A stretch of DNA of 64,000 nucleotides from Neisseria shayeganii 871 (GCF_000226875.1 NZ_JH164926.1:705273-769272); one strand, 5' to 3'. Shown: positions 43,588 to 52,473, counted from the first letter of the stretch. The notes: generated by a model not told the origin, from the letters alone. Numbers and translations: made by a program.

Positions 43588-44799
43588 ATGCGTTCTCCGA
43601 TTATCTCCTCCCTGCTCGACACCGACCTGTATAAATTCACCATGCTGCAGGTGGTGCTGCACCAATTCCCCCAAGCGCACGGCGTCTATGAATTCCGCTG
43701 CCGCAACAACGACGCCACCGCCTATCCGCTGGCCGACATCAAAGACGCGCTCGAACAAGAGCTCGACGCCCTGTGCCAACTCAAACTCAGCCAGGAAGAA
43801 TTGGACTACCTGCGCCAGATGCGCTTCATCAAAAGCGATTTCGTCGATTATCTGGAGCTGTTCCAACTCAAACGCCGCTTCATCACCGTCTCCACCGACG
43901 AGCAAAACCGGCTCAACATCCGCGTTGAAGGCCCCATCATCCAGGCCATGTTCTTCGAGATTTTCGTGCTGGCCATCGTCAACGAACTCTACTTCCGCCG
44001 CCTCGAAACCCCCGAGGTGCTGGCCGAAGGCGAACGCCGCCTGCAGGCCAAAGCCGCGCTGCTGCGCGATTATGCCGCGCAACAACAGCCGCACGAGCCG
44101 CCGTTTCTGATTTCCGATTTCGGCACCCGCCGCCGCTACAACCTGGCCTGGCAGGAGCACGTAGTGCGCACCCTGCACACCGCTGCCCCCGAATGCCTGC
44201 GCGGCACCAGCAACGTCTATCTGGCCAAAAAACTGGGCCTCACCCCCATCGGCACCATGGCTCACGAATTCCTGCAAGCCTTCCAGGCGCTCGACGTGCG
44301 CCTGCGCGACTTCCAAAAAGCCGCGCTCGAGGCCTGGGTGCACGAATACCGCGGCGACTTGGGCATCGCGCTCACCGACGTAGTGGGCATGGACGCCTTC
44401 CTGCGCGATTTCGACCTCTACTTCGCCAAACTCTTCGACGGCCTGCGCCACGACAGCGGCGACCCCTTCGTTTGGGGCGACAAAGCCTACGCCCACTACC
44501 AAAAGCTCAAAATCGACAGCCGCACCAAAATGCTCACCTTCTCCGACGGCCTCAACCTGGAAAAAGCCTGGGAGCTGCACCAATACTTCAAAGACCGCTT
44601 CAAAACCAGCTTCGGCATCGGCACCAACCTCACCAACGACATGGGCCACACCCCGCTCAACATCGTCTTGAAACTGGTGGAATGCAACGGCCAGTCGGTG
44701 GCCAAGATTTCAGACAGCCCCGGCAAAACCATGACCGACAACAACACCTTCCTCGCCTACCTGCGCCAAGTATTCGACATCCGCGAACAGGCTACCTGA
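43588..44799 (+). CDS. pncB: nicotinate phosphoribosyltransferase
   Basis: The 403-residue protein starts MRSPIISSLLDTDLYKFTML. It has DFGTRRRYNLAWQEHVVRTL, GTSNVYLAKKLGLTPIGTMAHEFLQAFQAL and GLRHDSGDPFVWGDKAYAHY, the core blocks of PncB. It makes nicotinate mononucleotide for NAD salvage. The stop codon is supplied by an uptake sequence (REQAT-stop). A GC hairpin with T-run follows. Confidence 0.95.
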   Translation: MRSPIISSLLDTDLYKFTMLQVVLHQFPQAHGVYEFRCRNNDATAYPLADIKDALEQELDALCQLKLSQEELDYLRQMRFIKSDFVDYLELFQLKRRFITVSTDEQNRLNIRVEGPIIQAMFFEIFVLAIVNELYFRRLETPEVLAEGERRLQAKAALLRDYAAQQQPHEPPFLISDFGTRRRYNLAWQEHVVRTLHTAAPECLRGTSNVYLAKKLGLTPIGTMAHEFLQAFQALDVRLRDFQKAALEAWVHEYRGDLGIALTDVVGMDAFLRDFDLYFAKLFDGLRHDSGDPFVWGDKAYAHYQKLKIDSRTKMLTFSDGLNLEKAWELHQYFKDRFKTSFGIGTNLTNDMGHTPLNIVLKLVECNGQSVAKISDSPGKTMTDNNTFLAYLRQVFDIREQAT

Positions 44800-44807
44800 A
44801 ACCTGCC

Positions 44808-44830
44808 AGCCGCCGCCCGGGCGGCTTTTT
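44808..44830 (+). terminator. Rho-independent terminator of pncB
   Basis: AGCCGCC-GCCCG-GGCGGCT is followed by TTTT, 9 bp after the stop. Confidence 0.8.
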
Positions 44831-44856
44831 GCCGCCCCGCCCGCATCGCGATTTGC

Positions 44857-44862
44857 TACAAT
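44857..44862 (+). promoter_or_regulatory. putative -10 element upstream of pepP (TACAAT)
   Basis: GATTTGCTACAATCCGC has the TGC extension of an extended -10. It lies 238 bp before the pepP start because a mobile element and an uptake sequence intervene. Confidence 0.5.
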
Positions 44863-44904
44863 CCGCCGCGCCCGGCCGCCGGGCAAAACCCTTTCAGGTA
44901 GCCT

Positions 44905-45047
44905 GAGACCTTTGCAAAACCCCCATCTGCGGCGCCTTTCTGCGTTGTGCGCTGCTCGCTCGCTTGCCTATCTTCATGATATGTCCGCGCTCGCTGCGCT
45001 GCTACGCCTTGAACTGCATCCACATCTGGGGGTTTTGCAAAGGTCTC
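44905..45047. mobile_element. 143-bp inverted-repeat element in the pepP leader
   Basis: GAGACCTTTGCAAAACCCCC and GGGGGTTTTGCAAAGGTCTC are perfect ends, and the left end abuts an uptake sequence (TTTCAGGTAGCCT). It separates the likely pepP promoter from its start codon. It accounts for the gap between pncB and pepP. Confidence 0.9.
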
Positions 45048-45099
45048 AGCCTGAGGCCGCCAACCCTCTCATTTTATTATCCTCATCAGAAAGTCCGCC

Positions 45100-46890
45100 A
45101 TGAACACCGCCGCCCAACGCCTGGCCGCCCTGCGCCAAACCATGCAGCAACAGCAATTCGACGCCTGGCTGATCCCCTCCGCCGACCCCCATTTGTCCGA
45201 ATACCTGCCCGAGCACTGGCAGGGCCGCAGCTGGCTTTCCGGCTTCGACGGCTCGGTCGGCACCCTGCTCATCACCGCCGAGCGCGCCGAACTGTGGGCC
45301 GACAGCCGCTATTGGGAGCAGGCCGAACGCCAGCTGGCCGGCAGCGGCATCGTGCTGCAGAAACTCGGTTTGGGCCGCAGCCACCTCGATTCCGTGGCCG
45401 AACTGCCCGCCGGCGCACTGCTCGGCGTGGCGCCCGATATGCTCTCGCTGGCCGCCAAACGCCAGCTCGAAAGTGCCGGCGCCGCCAAACACATCCGCCT
45501 GCGCCACGACCTCGACCTGCTCGACGCCGTCTGGCCCGATCGCCCCGACCTGCCCGCCGCCCCGGTGTACCGCCACGGCGAAGCCTTTACCGCCGAATCC
45601 GCCGCCGCCAAACTCATCCGCGTGCGCCGCTTCATGCAAGAGCAACAGGCCCAACACCACCTGATTTCCAGCCTCGACGACATCGCCTGGCTCACCAATC
45701 TGCGCGGCAGCGACGTCTCCTACAACCCCGTCTTCCTCTCCTACCTGCTCATCAGCGCCGAGCAAGCCGTGCTGTTTGCCGACCCCGCCAAATTCGACGG
45801 CGACGCCCGCCAAGCCCTCGCCGAAGCCGGCATCACCCTGGCCGATTACGCCGGCGTGGCCGATGCCGTGGCCGCGCTTAGCGGCAGCCTGCTCATCGAT
45901 CCCGCCAAAACCGCCGTCAGCACCCTAAACAGGCTACCTGAAAGCGTGGTGCTGCGCGAAAGCATCAACCCCAGCACCCTATTCAAATCCTGCAAATCCG
46001 CCGCCGAAATCGCGCACACCCGCGAAGCCATGAAACAGGACGGCATCGCCCTGTGCGGCTTCTTCGCCGAATTCGAACAGGCGCTGGCCGAGGGCCGCAC
46101 GCTCACCGAGCTCGACATCGACCGCATGCTGCTCGAACACCGCCGCCGCCGGCCGCACTTCATCTCCCCCAGCTTCGGCACCATCGCCGGCTTCAACGCC
46201 AACGGCGCCCTGCCCCATTACAGCGCCACCCCCGAAGCGCACAGCCCCATCGCCGGCAACGGCCTGCTCCTCATCGACTCCGGCGGCCAATACCGCAACG
46301 GCACCACCGACATCACCCGCGTCGTGCCCGTCGGCACACCCAGTGCCGAACACAAACGCGACTTCACCCTCGTGCTCAAAGCCCACATCGCCCTGGCCGA
46401 AACCGAATTTCCCGAAAACATCGCCGCCCCCATGCTCGATGCCGTTTGCCGCAAACCCATGTGGCAAGCGCAATGCGACTACGGCCACGGCACCGGCCAC
46501 GGCGTAGGCTACTTTCTCAACGTGCACGAAGGCCCGCAGGTCTTGTCCTACCACGCCCCCGTTACCCCCCACAGCGCCATGAAAGCCGGCATGATCACCT
46601 CCATCGAACCCGGCCTCTACCGCCCCGGCCGCTGGGGCATCCGCATCGAAAACCTGGTGGTCAACCTGCCCGTGACTCATCCAACCGAAACCCAATTCGG
46701 CCGCTTCCTGCGTTTCGACACCCTCACCCTCTGCCCCATCGACACCCGCCTGATGGACACCGCCCTGATGAGCCGCAGCGAAATCGACTGGGTCAACCGC
46801 TACCACGCCCACGTGCGCGAACAGCTCGCCCCGCATACCGAAGGCGCGGCCAAAGCCTGGCTGGAAGAACGCACCCGCCCCCTGGCCTAA
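45100..46890 (+). CDS. pepP: Xaa-Pro aminopeptidase (M24B)
   Basis: The 596-residue protein has two creatinase-like N-terminal domains (about 1-310) and the pita-bread metallopeptidase domain. The metal ligands are seen in LLIDSGGQYRNGTTDITR, GHGTGHGVGYFLNVHEGP, SIEPGLYRPGRWGIRIEN. It is of the long type with a C-terminal extra domain of about 60 residues, as in the cytosolic eukaryotic enzyme, rather than the 440-residue E. coli form. NRLPESVV is written by an uptake sequence. It removes an N-terminal residue next to proline. Confidence 0.92.
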   Translation: MNTAAQRLAALRQTMQQQQFDAWLIPSADPHLSEYLPEHWQGRSWLSGFDGSVGTLLITAERAELWADSRYWEQAERQLAGSGIVLQKLGLGRSHLDSVAELPAGALLGVAPDMLSLAAKRQLESAGAAKHIRLRHDLDLLDAVWPDRPDLPAAPVYRHGEAFTAESAAAKLIRVRRFMQEQQAQHHLISSLDDIAWLTNLRGSDVSYNPVFLSYLLISAEQAVLFADPAKFDGDARQALAEAGITLADYAGVADAVAALSGSLLIDPAKTAVSTLNRLPESVVLRESINPSTLFKSCKSAAEIAHTREAMKQDGIALCGFFAEFEQALAEGRTLTELDIDRMLLEHRRRRPHFISPSFGTIAGFNANGALPHYSATPEAHSPIAGNGLLLIDSGGQYRNGTTDITRVVPVGTPSAEHKRDFTLVLKAHIALAETEFPENIAAPMLDAVCRKPMWQAQCDYGHGTGHGVGYFLNVHEGPQVLSYHAPVTPHSAMKAGMITSIEPGLYRPGRWGIRIENLVVNLPVTHPTETQFGRFLRFDTLTLCPIDTRLMDTALMSRSEIDWVNRYHAHVREQLAPHTEGAAKAWLEERTRPLA

Positions 46891-46910
46891 GCCCCGGCCG
46901 CCATCCCTGC

Positions 46911-46946
46911 TTCAGGCTACCTGAACACCCTTTCAGGTAGCCTGAA
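46911..46946 (+). terminator. uptake-sequence hairpin after pepP
   Basis: TTCAGGCTACCTGAA and TTCAGGTAGCCTGAA are 15-bp arms with a 6-base loop. Confidence 0.65.
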
Positions 46947-46968
46947 ATCTTTGCCGTCCCAAGTAGCC

Positions 46969-47140
46969 GTAGCTTGGGTTGAAGCGCAGCGCAAACCCAA
47001 CACAAGCAAACCGGACACAATTGTTGACATGATTGTTGGGTGACGGCCTACGGCCTAACCCAACCTACGCACCGTAGGTCGGATACTCGTATCCGACACC
47101 TTGCCGAAACCGATTGTCGGATTCAAGAATCCGACCTACC
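46969..47140. repeat. compound palindromic intergenic repeats
   Basis: GTAGCTTGGGTTGAAGCGCA near 46969 and GCCTAACCCAACCTACG near 47053 form a large inverted repeat around AACCCAACA and TGTTGGGT. Next come two further palindromes, GTCGGATACtcGTATCCGAC (about 47077-47096) and GTCGGATTCaaGAATCCGAC (about 47115-47134), with GTAGG or CCTAC outside. A related copy lies at about 6521-6546. No coding sense is visible. They fill the 334-bp gap before the methyltransferase gene. Confidence 0.7.
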
Positions 47141-47187
47141 GCTGCCCGACATCCCAAACCGCGGTCTGCCGCCTGCCCAGTTTGCGC

Positions 47188-47193
47188 TACAAT
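47188..47193 (+). promoter_or_regulatory. putative -10 element of the methyltransferase gene (TACAAT)
   Basis: GTTTGCGCTACAATGCGCGC lies 32 bp before the ATG at 47225, in the shared GCTAcAATnnGC context. Confidence 0.5.
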
Positions 47194-47224
47194 GCGCGCT
47201 TTACCCCGCTCTAGTTTGATCCTT

Positions 47225-48370
47225 ATGCCCACCTTGTCTTGGACAGAAAACGGCCACCCCCGTCAGGCCGAATGGCGCCACCCTTCGCCCGCGCAAAAAC
47301 CGCCCGCCGAACTGGCCGTGGCCGATGCCGGCCTGTCTGCTGCCGCCGCCCTCAAACACTTCCACCAGGGCCGCGCCTTATTGTGGCGGGGCGACTACCA
47401 CCAAGCCGTGCAGCTGCTTTCCGCCGTCAAAAAACGGCTGCCGCCGCCCAAAAGCGGCGACTTCCACACCCACCGCATGCAGCAGGCCCAACGCAGCCGC
47501 CTGCTCAACCTTTTATTGGTGGAAATCGACGGCGGCTACCACCTCGGCCTGCGCCGTGCGCCCGATGTGGCCGACGCCCTGGCCGATGCCTTCGGCCCTG
47601 CCGACGGCACACCCTTTCTGCTGCCGCTCCAGCTCTTGCTCGGCCTGATCGGCGCCCGCCAATGGCATGAAAAAGGCGTGCCGCTGGCAGTGTTGGGCGG
47701 AGAAAAAATCCATGTGCCTTTCGGCGTGTTTTCCCCCGTGCGCGGCGAATACCTCGAACTCTTGGCCGCCGAACCGCTGCCGCCGCAGGCACGCAGCGCC
47801 TTCGACATCGGCACCGGCAGCGGCGTGATTGCGGTGCTGCTGGCCAAACGCGGGCTGGAGCGCATCACCGCCACCGACAACAACCCGCGCGCGCTGGCCT
47901 GCGCCGCAGCCAACTGCCGCCGCCTGGGCGTGGCCGAGGCGGTCAGCGCGTTGGCGGCCGATCTGTTTCCGCCCGGCCGTGCGGATCTGATTGTATGCAA
48001 TCCGCCCTGGTTGCCGGCCAAGCCGAGCGCCGACATCGAAACCGCGCTGTACGACCCCGATTCGGCTATGCTGCGCGCCTTTCTACAGCGGGCGGCCGAC
48101 CACCTGAACCCGCAGGGCGAAGTGTGGCTGGTGATGTCCGACCTGGCCGAACACCTCGGCCTGCGCCGGCCCGGTGAATTGGCCGGCCATATTGCCGCCG
48201 CCGGCTGGCAGGTGGTGCGCCGCCGCCACATCCGCCCGCAGCACGCCAAAAGCCGCGATGCGTACAATCCGCTGGCATCTGCCCGCAGGCAGGAAACCAC
48301 CACGCTGTATGTGCTGCAACCTGCCGCCGCAGCGGCGGAAACAGCTGCCGGGGCGCAACAGGCTACCTGA
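47225..48370 (+). CDS. class I SAM-dependent methyltransferase (HemK/small-MTase type)
   Basis: The 381-residue protein has an N-terminal region of about 200 residues without a clear motif. A Rossmann methyltransferase domain follows: AFDIGTGSGVIAVLLAKRG (SAM loop), TATDNNPRALACAAANC and LIVCNPPWLP, the NPPW/NPPY active-site motif of enzymes methylating glutamine or base nitrogen. The substrate is unknown. The tail AGAQQAT-stop is Ala-rich and its end is an uptake sequence. The start at 47225 is preferred over an upstream ATG that lies in repeats. Confidence 0.8.
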   Translation: MPTLSWTENGHPRQAEWRHPSPAQKPPAELAVADAGLSAAAALKHFHQGRALLWRGDYHQAVQLLSAVKKRLPPPKSGDFHTHRMQQAQRSRLLNLLLVEIDGGYHLGLRRAPDVADALADAFGPADGTPFLLPLQLLLGLIGARQWHEKGVPLAVLGGEKIHVPFGVFSPVRGEYLELLAAEPLPPQARSAFDIGTGSGVIAVLLAKRGLERITATDNNPRALACAAANCRRLGVAEAVSALAADLFPPGRADLIVCNPPWLPAKPSADIETALYDPDSAMLRAFLQRAADHLNPQGEVWLVMSDLAEHLGLRRPGELAGHIAAAGWQVVRRRHIRPQHAKSRDAYNPLASARRQETTTLYVLQPAAAAAETAAGAQQAT

Positions 48371-48398
48371 AAAGCCGCGCGGCTTTCTGCGCGGCTTT
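48371..48398 (+). terminator. terminator of the methyltransferase gene
   Basis: AAAGCCGCGC and GCGCGGCTTT pair with an 8-base loop. Confidence 0.75.
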
Positions 48399-48422
48399 AT
48401 TCAAAAAGGTATCAGCCGCAAA

Positions 48423-48466
48423 CGCCCGTAAAAAACGCCGCAAAACGCGGCGGTTTTTTACGGGCG
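48423..48466. terminator. bidirectional terminator between convergent genes
   Basis: CGCCCGTAAAAAACGCCGC pairs with GCGGCGGTTTTTTACGGGCG, a 19-bp stem with one bulge. A and T runs inside the arms suit termination in both directions. Confidence 0.8.
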
Positions 48467-48476
48467 CGGCACGCCA

Positions 48477-49427
48477 TCACGGCTGCACCGCCTCGGCTTC
48501 CGTCTCCAAAGCTTCCTGCAAGCGGCACTCGATCGCATCGGCATCAAACGATTTGGCAATCAGCTCGAAACGGCTGTCGCGCCGCCAAGACACTTGGTTC
48601 GCGCCCCAATGGCCGTCGCTCCAATTGAGCCACACCCAAGTGCCCAACACCTGAAACACGCCCTTAGCGCGCACCAAGCCTTCGCACAGGGTAGGCAGGT
48701 CGTCAAAAAATTGGGTCAGCCGCTCGCCGTCGAAATTTTGCCCGGCGGGGAAAGTATAGCCCTGCGACTGCAAACCCATGCTGTTGTCGGGCAGCGCCTT
48801 GATGCGGTAGCGGCTTTTTTCGGTGACCGGCGTTTCCAGCAGCGCAATGTCGAGCGCCGAATTTTGGGTTTCGATCACTGCCGCTTTGGGCGGAAACAGC
48901 TTGGCCGAGCGCTCGCGGAATGCGGCCAGCACCGGCAGCGGGCAAACATCCATCTTATTGGCCACCAACACGTCGGCCACGCTGATTTGATCTTTGTATA
49001 AAGGCTGCAGGGCGTAATCGTCGTCCACAAACTGGCGCGGATCCACCAAGGTAAACACGGCGGCAATCTCGAGCATTTCGTTAAAAGGCGGGCTGCGCAA
49101 TTCGTCGATCACGCTGGCGGCGTGGGCCAGCCCGCTGGCTTCGATGATGATGCGGTCGGGTTTGTTGCCGCTGATCATGCGATTGATGGTGTTGCCCATT
49201 TGGGTGCCGGCCACGCAGCACAGACAGCCGCCGGCGATTTCGGCCACCGGAATGCCGTTGTCGCTCAACACCGCGCCGTCAATGCCGATTTCGCCGAATT
49301 CGTTCACGATGATGACCCATTTTTCGGCCGGGTCTTTTTGCGCCATCAAGTGACGCAGGGCGGTGGTTTTGCCGGTGCCGAGAAAACCGGAAAACAGATG
49401 GACTTTGGCTTTTTTTATGGCTGACAT
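48477..49427 (-). CDS. COG0523 GTPase, zinc metallochaperone type
   Basis: The 316-residue protein has GFLGTGKTTALRHLM (Walker A), IAGGCLCCVAG (the CxCC metal motif) and VANKMDVC (guanine motif NKxD). A C-terminal CobW domain has GTWVWLNWSDGHWGANQVSW. The family inserts metals; those next to Zur usually work in zinc supply. Its start overlaps the zur end by 13 bp, a strong sign of joint expression. A cobalamin role is unlikely as no cob genes are present. Confidence 0.87.
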   Translation of the reverse strand: MSAIKKAKVHLFSGFLGTGKTTALRHLMAQKDPAEKWVIIVNEFGEIGIDGAVLSDNGIPVAEIAGGCLCCVAGTQMGNTINRMISGNKPDRIIIEASGLAHAASVIDELRSPPFNEMLEIAAVFTLVDPRQFVDDDYALQPLYKDQISVADVLVANKMDVCPLPVLAAFRERSAKLFPPKAAVIETQNSALDIALLETPVTEKSRYRIKALPDNSMGLQSQGYTFPAGQNFDGERLTQFFDDLPTLCEGLVRAKGVFQVLGTWVWLNWSDGHWGANQVSWRRDSRFELIAKSFDADAIECRLQEALETEAEAVQP

Positions 49428-49894
49428 TTCTGGCAGATTCCTGTTAAAACAACGTGTTCTTCTTTTAGTTTAAAACCGCTGGCCGCCACGCCGGCGCGCA
49501 AAGCGGCCCATTCGCGGCTGAGGGTTTGCTCGTCCACCGAGCCGCATTCGGTGCACACCAAAATAAACGCGCTGGCGTGGTGGGCGGTTTCGTCGTGGCT
49601 GTGGCAGGCGGCCACGCAGTCGTGGCGGGCGTGGCTGCACAATACATAGCCGTTGACCGCCGCCACCTTGTGCAGCACGCCGTATTCGGCCCAAAAATCC
49701 AAGGCGCGGTAGGCCGTGGGCGGGGCCACCACGCCGCTGCTGTTTTGCTGCATGTGCGCCAGCACGGTATAGGCTTTGATCACGCCTTCCTGCTGCAGCA
49801 CGATGTCGAGCACCTGCTCGCGCAAAGCGGTTACCTGGCCGCCCTGCGCTTGGGTTTGGGCGATGATTTTGGCTTTGTTGGCCTGAAAACCCAT
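49415..49894 (-). CDS. zur: Fur-family regulator, probably Zur
   Basis: The 159-residue protein has a winged helix (TALREQVLDIVLQQEGVIKAYTVLAHMQQNSSG) and PPTAYRALDFWAEYGVLHKVAAVNGYVLC. Next come HARHDCVAACHSHDETAHHASAFILVCTECGSVDEQ and a final CQKC. The His/Cys-rich middle and the two CxxC pairs fit zinc binding. Co-transcription with a zinc-type GTPase supports Zur rather than Fur. The SDR gene ends 4 bp upstream, so the operon is SDR-zur-GTPase. No recognisable Zur palindrome was found. Confidence 0.85.
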   Translation of the reverse strand: MGFQANKAKIIAQTQAQGGQVTALREQVLDIVLQQEGVIKAYTVLAHMQQNSSGVVAPPTAYRALDFWAEYGVLHKVAAVNGYVLCSHARHDCVAACHSHDETAHHASAFILVCTECGSVDEQTLSREWAALRAGVAASGFKLKEEHVVLTGICQKCQP

Positions 49895-49898
49895 GGCA

Positions 49899-50729
49899 TT
49901 ATCCTTTCAGGTAGCCGGTGAGGCGGGCGAGCCAGTTTTTCGGCGGCGCGGCGTCGGTCTGCTTTTGGACAACGGCGGGCGCGGCCTTGCGCGTCACCGG
50001 CAGGGCGCCGAAGCTTTGCGCCACCGGCATGATTTCGATGCTGTTCACATTCATGTGCGGCGGGCGCTGGTATAACCACAACACGGTGTCGGCAATGTCT
50101 TCCGCCCGGATGTAGTCCACGTTTTCATACAGGGCGGCGGCCCGCTCATCGTCGCCTTTGAAGCGCACATTGGAAAATTCGGTGCCGCCGCACAAACCGG
50201 GCTCGATATTGCTCACCCGCACCCCGGTGCCGGCCAAGTCGGCGCGCAGATTGAGGCTGAACTGGCGCACATAGGCCTTGGTGGCGCCATACACATTGCC
50301 GCCCGGATAGGGATAGGTGCCGGCGATCGAGCCGATGTTGATCACATAGCCGCTTTGGCGCGCCACCATGGCGGGCAGCAGCCGGCGGGTGAGGTAGGTG
50401 AGGCCGATGATATTGGTTTGGATCATGGTCTGCCAGTCGGCAAACTCGGCCTGATGCGCCGGCTCCAATCCCAAAGCCAGGCCGGCGTTGTTCACCAAAC
50501 AGTCGATCTCGGCAAAACCTTCCGGCAGCGAAGCCAAGGCGGCGTCGATGGCAGCGGTGTCGGCCATGTCCATCACCAGCGGCAAAAACAGGCCGCCCAA
50601 CTCCTCGCACAGGGCTTCCAGTTTGTCGCCGCGCCGCGCCGCCCCCACCACCGGATAACCCGCCCGCACCAAGGCCGCACAAATCGCGCGGCCGAAACCG
50701 GCCGAAGCGCCGGTCACCAAAATCGCCAT
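49899..50729 (-). CDS. short-chain dehydrogenase/reductase (YdfG-like)
   Basis: The 276-residue protein has TGASAGFG (NADP loop, 6-13), LVNNAGLALG and the catalytic YGATK with the preceding serine in INIGSIAGT. EPGLCGGTEFSNVRFKGDDERA is typical of YdfG, which acts on 3-hydroxy acids and serine. A C-terminal extension of about 30 residues beyond the normal end finishes ARLTGYLKG, where GYLK is written by an uptake sequence. It is the first gene of the zur operon. Confidence 0.85.
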   Translation of the reverse strand: MAILVTGASAGFGRAICAALVRAGYPVVGAARRGDKLEALCEELGGLFLPLVMDMADTAAIDAALASLPEGFAEIDCLVNNAGLALGLEPAHQAEFADWQTMIQTNIIGLTYLTRRLLPAMVARQSGYVINIGSIAGTYPYPGGNVYGATKAYVRQFSLNLRADLAGTGVRVSNIEPGLCGGTEFSNVRFKGDDERAAALYENVDYIRAEDIADTVLWLYQRPPHMNVNSIEIMPVAQSFGALPVTRKAAPAVVQKQTDAAPPKNWLARLTGYLKG

Positions 50730-50972
50730 GATGTCCTCCGATCTGAAAAAACAATGCCTGAAACGGGGTGCAGTATATCATCCGTACGCCGCCGCCCGCA
50801 TCGGCAAAGCCGCTTTCCAAGCGTGCGCGCCAACCCCTTTTCCCGGCCTTTTGCCCACAAAGCGTCCGAATCGTGATAGATTCCCTCCCGTTTGCAGCCC
50901 GCCGCTTTCGGGCTACCTGAAAGCGGCGGCGCAAACACACCACCACTAACCATTAAGATAAAGGGATACCCC

Positions 50973-51434
50973 ATGAAAAAAACCACAGCCATGATGCTGC
51001 TATCCGCCCTCGCCCTGGGCTTGGCGGCCTGCGGCGGCCAAAGCGGTTCTGCCGCCAAAGGCCAATATTCGCAAGAGCGCAGCACCGCCTTCAAAACCAT
51101 GATGCCCAACTTCTCCGCCATGGGCAAAGTGGTGAAAGGCGAAGAGCCCTACCAGCCCGATGCCTTCAAAACCATGGCCGAGACCTTTGTAACCGAAAGC
51201 CAGGAACCCTTCAAACACTTCGCCCAAGACCCTGACGGCCAAACCGGCGACGCCCTGCCCAATGTATGGAGCGATGCCGCCGGCTTCAAAACCGCCGAAG
51301 AAAGCTTCCACGCCGCCGTGGCCAAGCTGAATACCGCCGCCCAAGGCGGCAATTTGGAAGAAATCAAAGCCGCCTACGGCGAAGTGGGCGCCAGCTGCAA
51401 ATCCTGCCACGACACCTTCCGCAAACCCAAATAA
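50973..51434 (+). CDS. cycP: cytochrome c' lipoprotein
   Basis: The 153-residue protein has a lipoprotein signal (MKKTTAMMLLSALALGLAAC, lipobox LAAC) and a helical bundle. A single haem site lies at the C-terminus (GASCKSCHDTF, CxxCH), which is the class II cytochrome c' layout. In Neisseria such a protein protects against nitric oxide. AAGGGA is a weak ribosome site. It stands alone, divergent from the SDR-zur operon. Confidence 0.85.
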   Translation: MKKTTAMMLLSALALGLAACGGQSGSAAKGQYSQERSTAFKTMMPNFSAMGKVVKGEEPYQPDAFKTMAETFVTESQEPFKHFAQDPDGQTGDALPNVWSDAAGFKTAEESFHAAVAKLNTAAQGGNLEEIKAAYGEVGASCKSCHDTFRKPK

Positions 51435-51463
51435 CACCGCCGCCGCTGCCCGGCGGCGCCATC

Positions 51464-51513
51464 AGGCTACCTGAAAGCATCCGCGCCCCGCGGCCGCGTT
51501 TTCAGGTAGCCTT
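51464..51513 (+). terminator. uptake-sequence hairpin after cycP
   Basis: AGGCTACCTGAAA and TTTTCAGGTAGCCT flank a GC-rich loop. A shorter GCCGCCG-CTGCC-CGGCGGC hairpin lies just before it. Confidence 0.65.
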
Positions 51514-51612
51514 TTATTTTGCCAATCCGCCCCAATAAGGTGCCGGCAAGCGGGGACGAAAGGATTTGTTTCCTTTATGCGGCCGATATTTGCCCGCAAA
51601 CCGGGCTGGCGT

Positions 51613-51618
51613 TATACT
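51613..51618 (+). promoter_or_regulatory. putative -10 element of folE2 (TATACT)
   Basis: GGCGTTATACTGCCGCC lies 73 bp before the folE2 ATG, similar to the element before mltG. Confidence 0.45.
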
Positions 51619-51690
51619 GCCGCCCTTTGCGCCGCAAGCCCCTTGCCGCCTACCAAAACACCACACACATTCACAAGGAAAACCCCAGCA

Positions 51691-52473
51691 ATGAACGCCA
51701 TTGCCGACGTGCAGAGCAGCCCCGATTCACGCAATATGCCCATCAACCAAGTGGGCATCAAAGACCTGCGTCTGCCCCTGCGCATCCGCAGCCAAGACGG
51801 CGAGCAAAACACCGTCGCCCGCCTCACCATGACGGTGGCCCTCCCCGCTTCGCAAAAAGGCACCCATATGTCCCGCTTCGTGGCCTTGATGGAGGAGCAG
51901 GCCGGCGTGCTGGATTTCGTGCGCTTACGCGAACTGACGGCCGACATGCTCGCCCTGCTCGACGCCCAAGCCGGCCGCATCAGCATAACCTTTCCGTTTT
52001 TCCGCCAAAAAAGCGCACCCGTCTCCGGCATCACCTCGCTGTTGGATTACGACGTGACCCTGACCGGCGAATCGGAAAACGGCATCTACACCCACACCTT
52101 GAAAGTATTGGTGCCGGTTACCAGCCTCTGCCCCTGCTCCAAGGAAATTTCCCAATACGGCGCGCACAACCAGCGCTCCCACGTAACCGTTACCCTGCGC
52201 TGCCGCGAGCAGGCGGTGGAAGCGGAAGAAGTGATCGACTTGGTGGAAAACCAAGCTTCCTGCCAGCTTTACGGCCTGCTCAAACGCCCCGATGAAAAAT
52301 ACGTGACCGAACGGGCTTACGAAAACCCGAAATTTGTCGAAGACATGGTGCGCGACATCGCCGTGGCCCTGAAAAACGATCCGCGCATCCTCAGTTTCAC
52401 GGTAGAAAGCGAAAACTTCGAAAGCATCCACAATCATTCGGCTTATGCCCTGATTCAATCGGACACACTCTAA
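51691..52473 (+). CDS. folE2: GTP cyclohydrolase IB
   Basis: The 260-residue protein starts MNAIADVQSSPDSRNMPINQ and has the FolE2 active-site blocks. The cysteine lies in TSLCPCSKEISQYGAHNQRSH, the acidic residues in VIDLVENQASCQLYGLLKRPDEKYVTE, and the final His in ESIHNHSAY. It opens the folate pathway (and queuosine precursor) from GTP and tolerates metals other than zinc. AAGGAAAA sets the start. It lies 1.8 kb from zur. Confidence 0.95.
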   Translation: MNAIADVQSSPDSRNMPINQVGIKDLRLPLRIRSQDGEQNTVARLTMTVALPASQKGTHMSRFVALMEEQAGVLDFVRLRELTADMLALLDAQAGRISITFPFFRQKSAPVSGITSLLDYDVTLTGESENGIYTHTLKVLVPVTSLCPCSKEISQYGAHNQRSHVTVTLRCREQAVEAEEVIDLVENQASCQLYGLLKRPDEKYVTERAYENPKFVEDMVRDIAVALKNDPRILSFTVESENFESIHNHSAYALIQSDTL

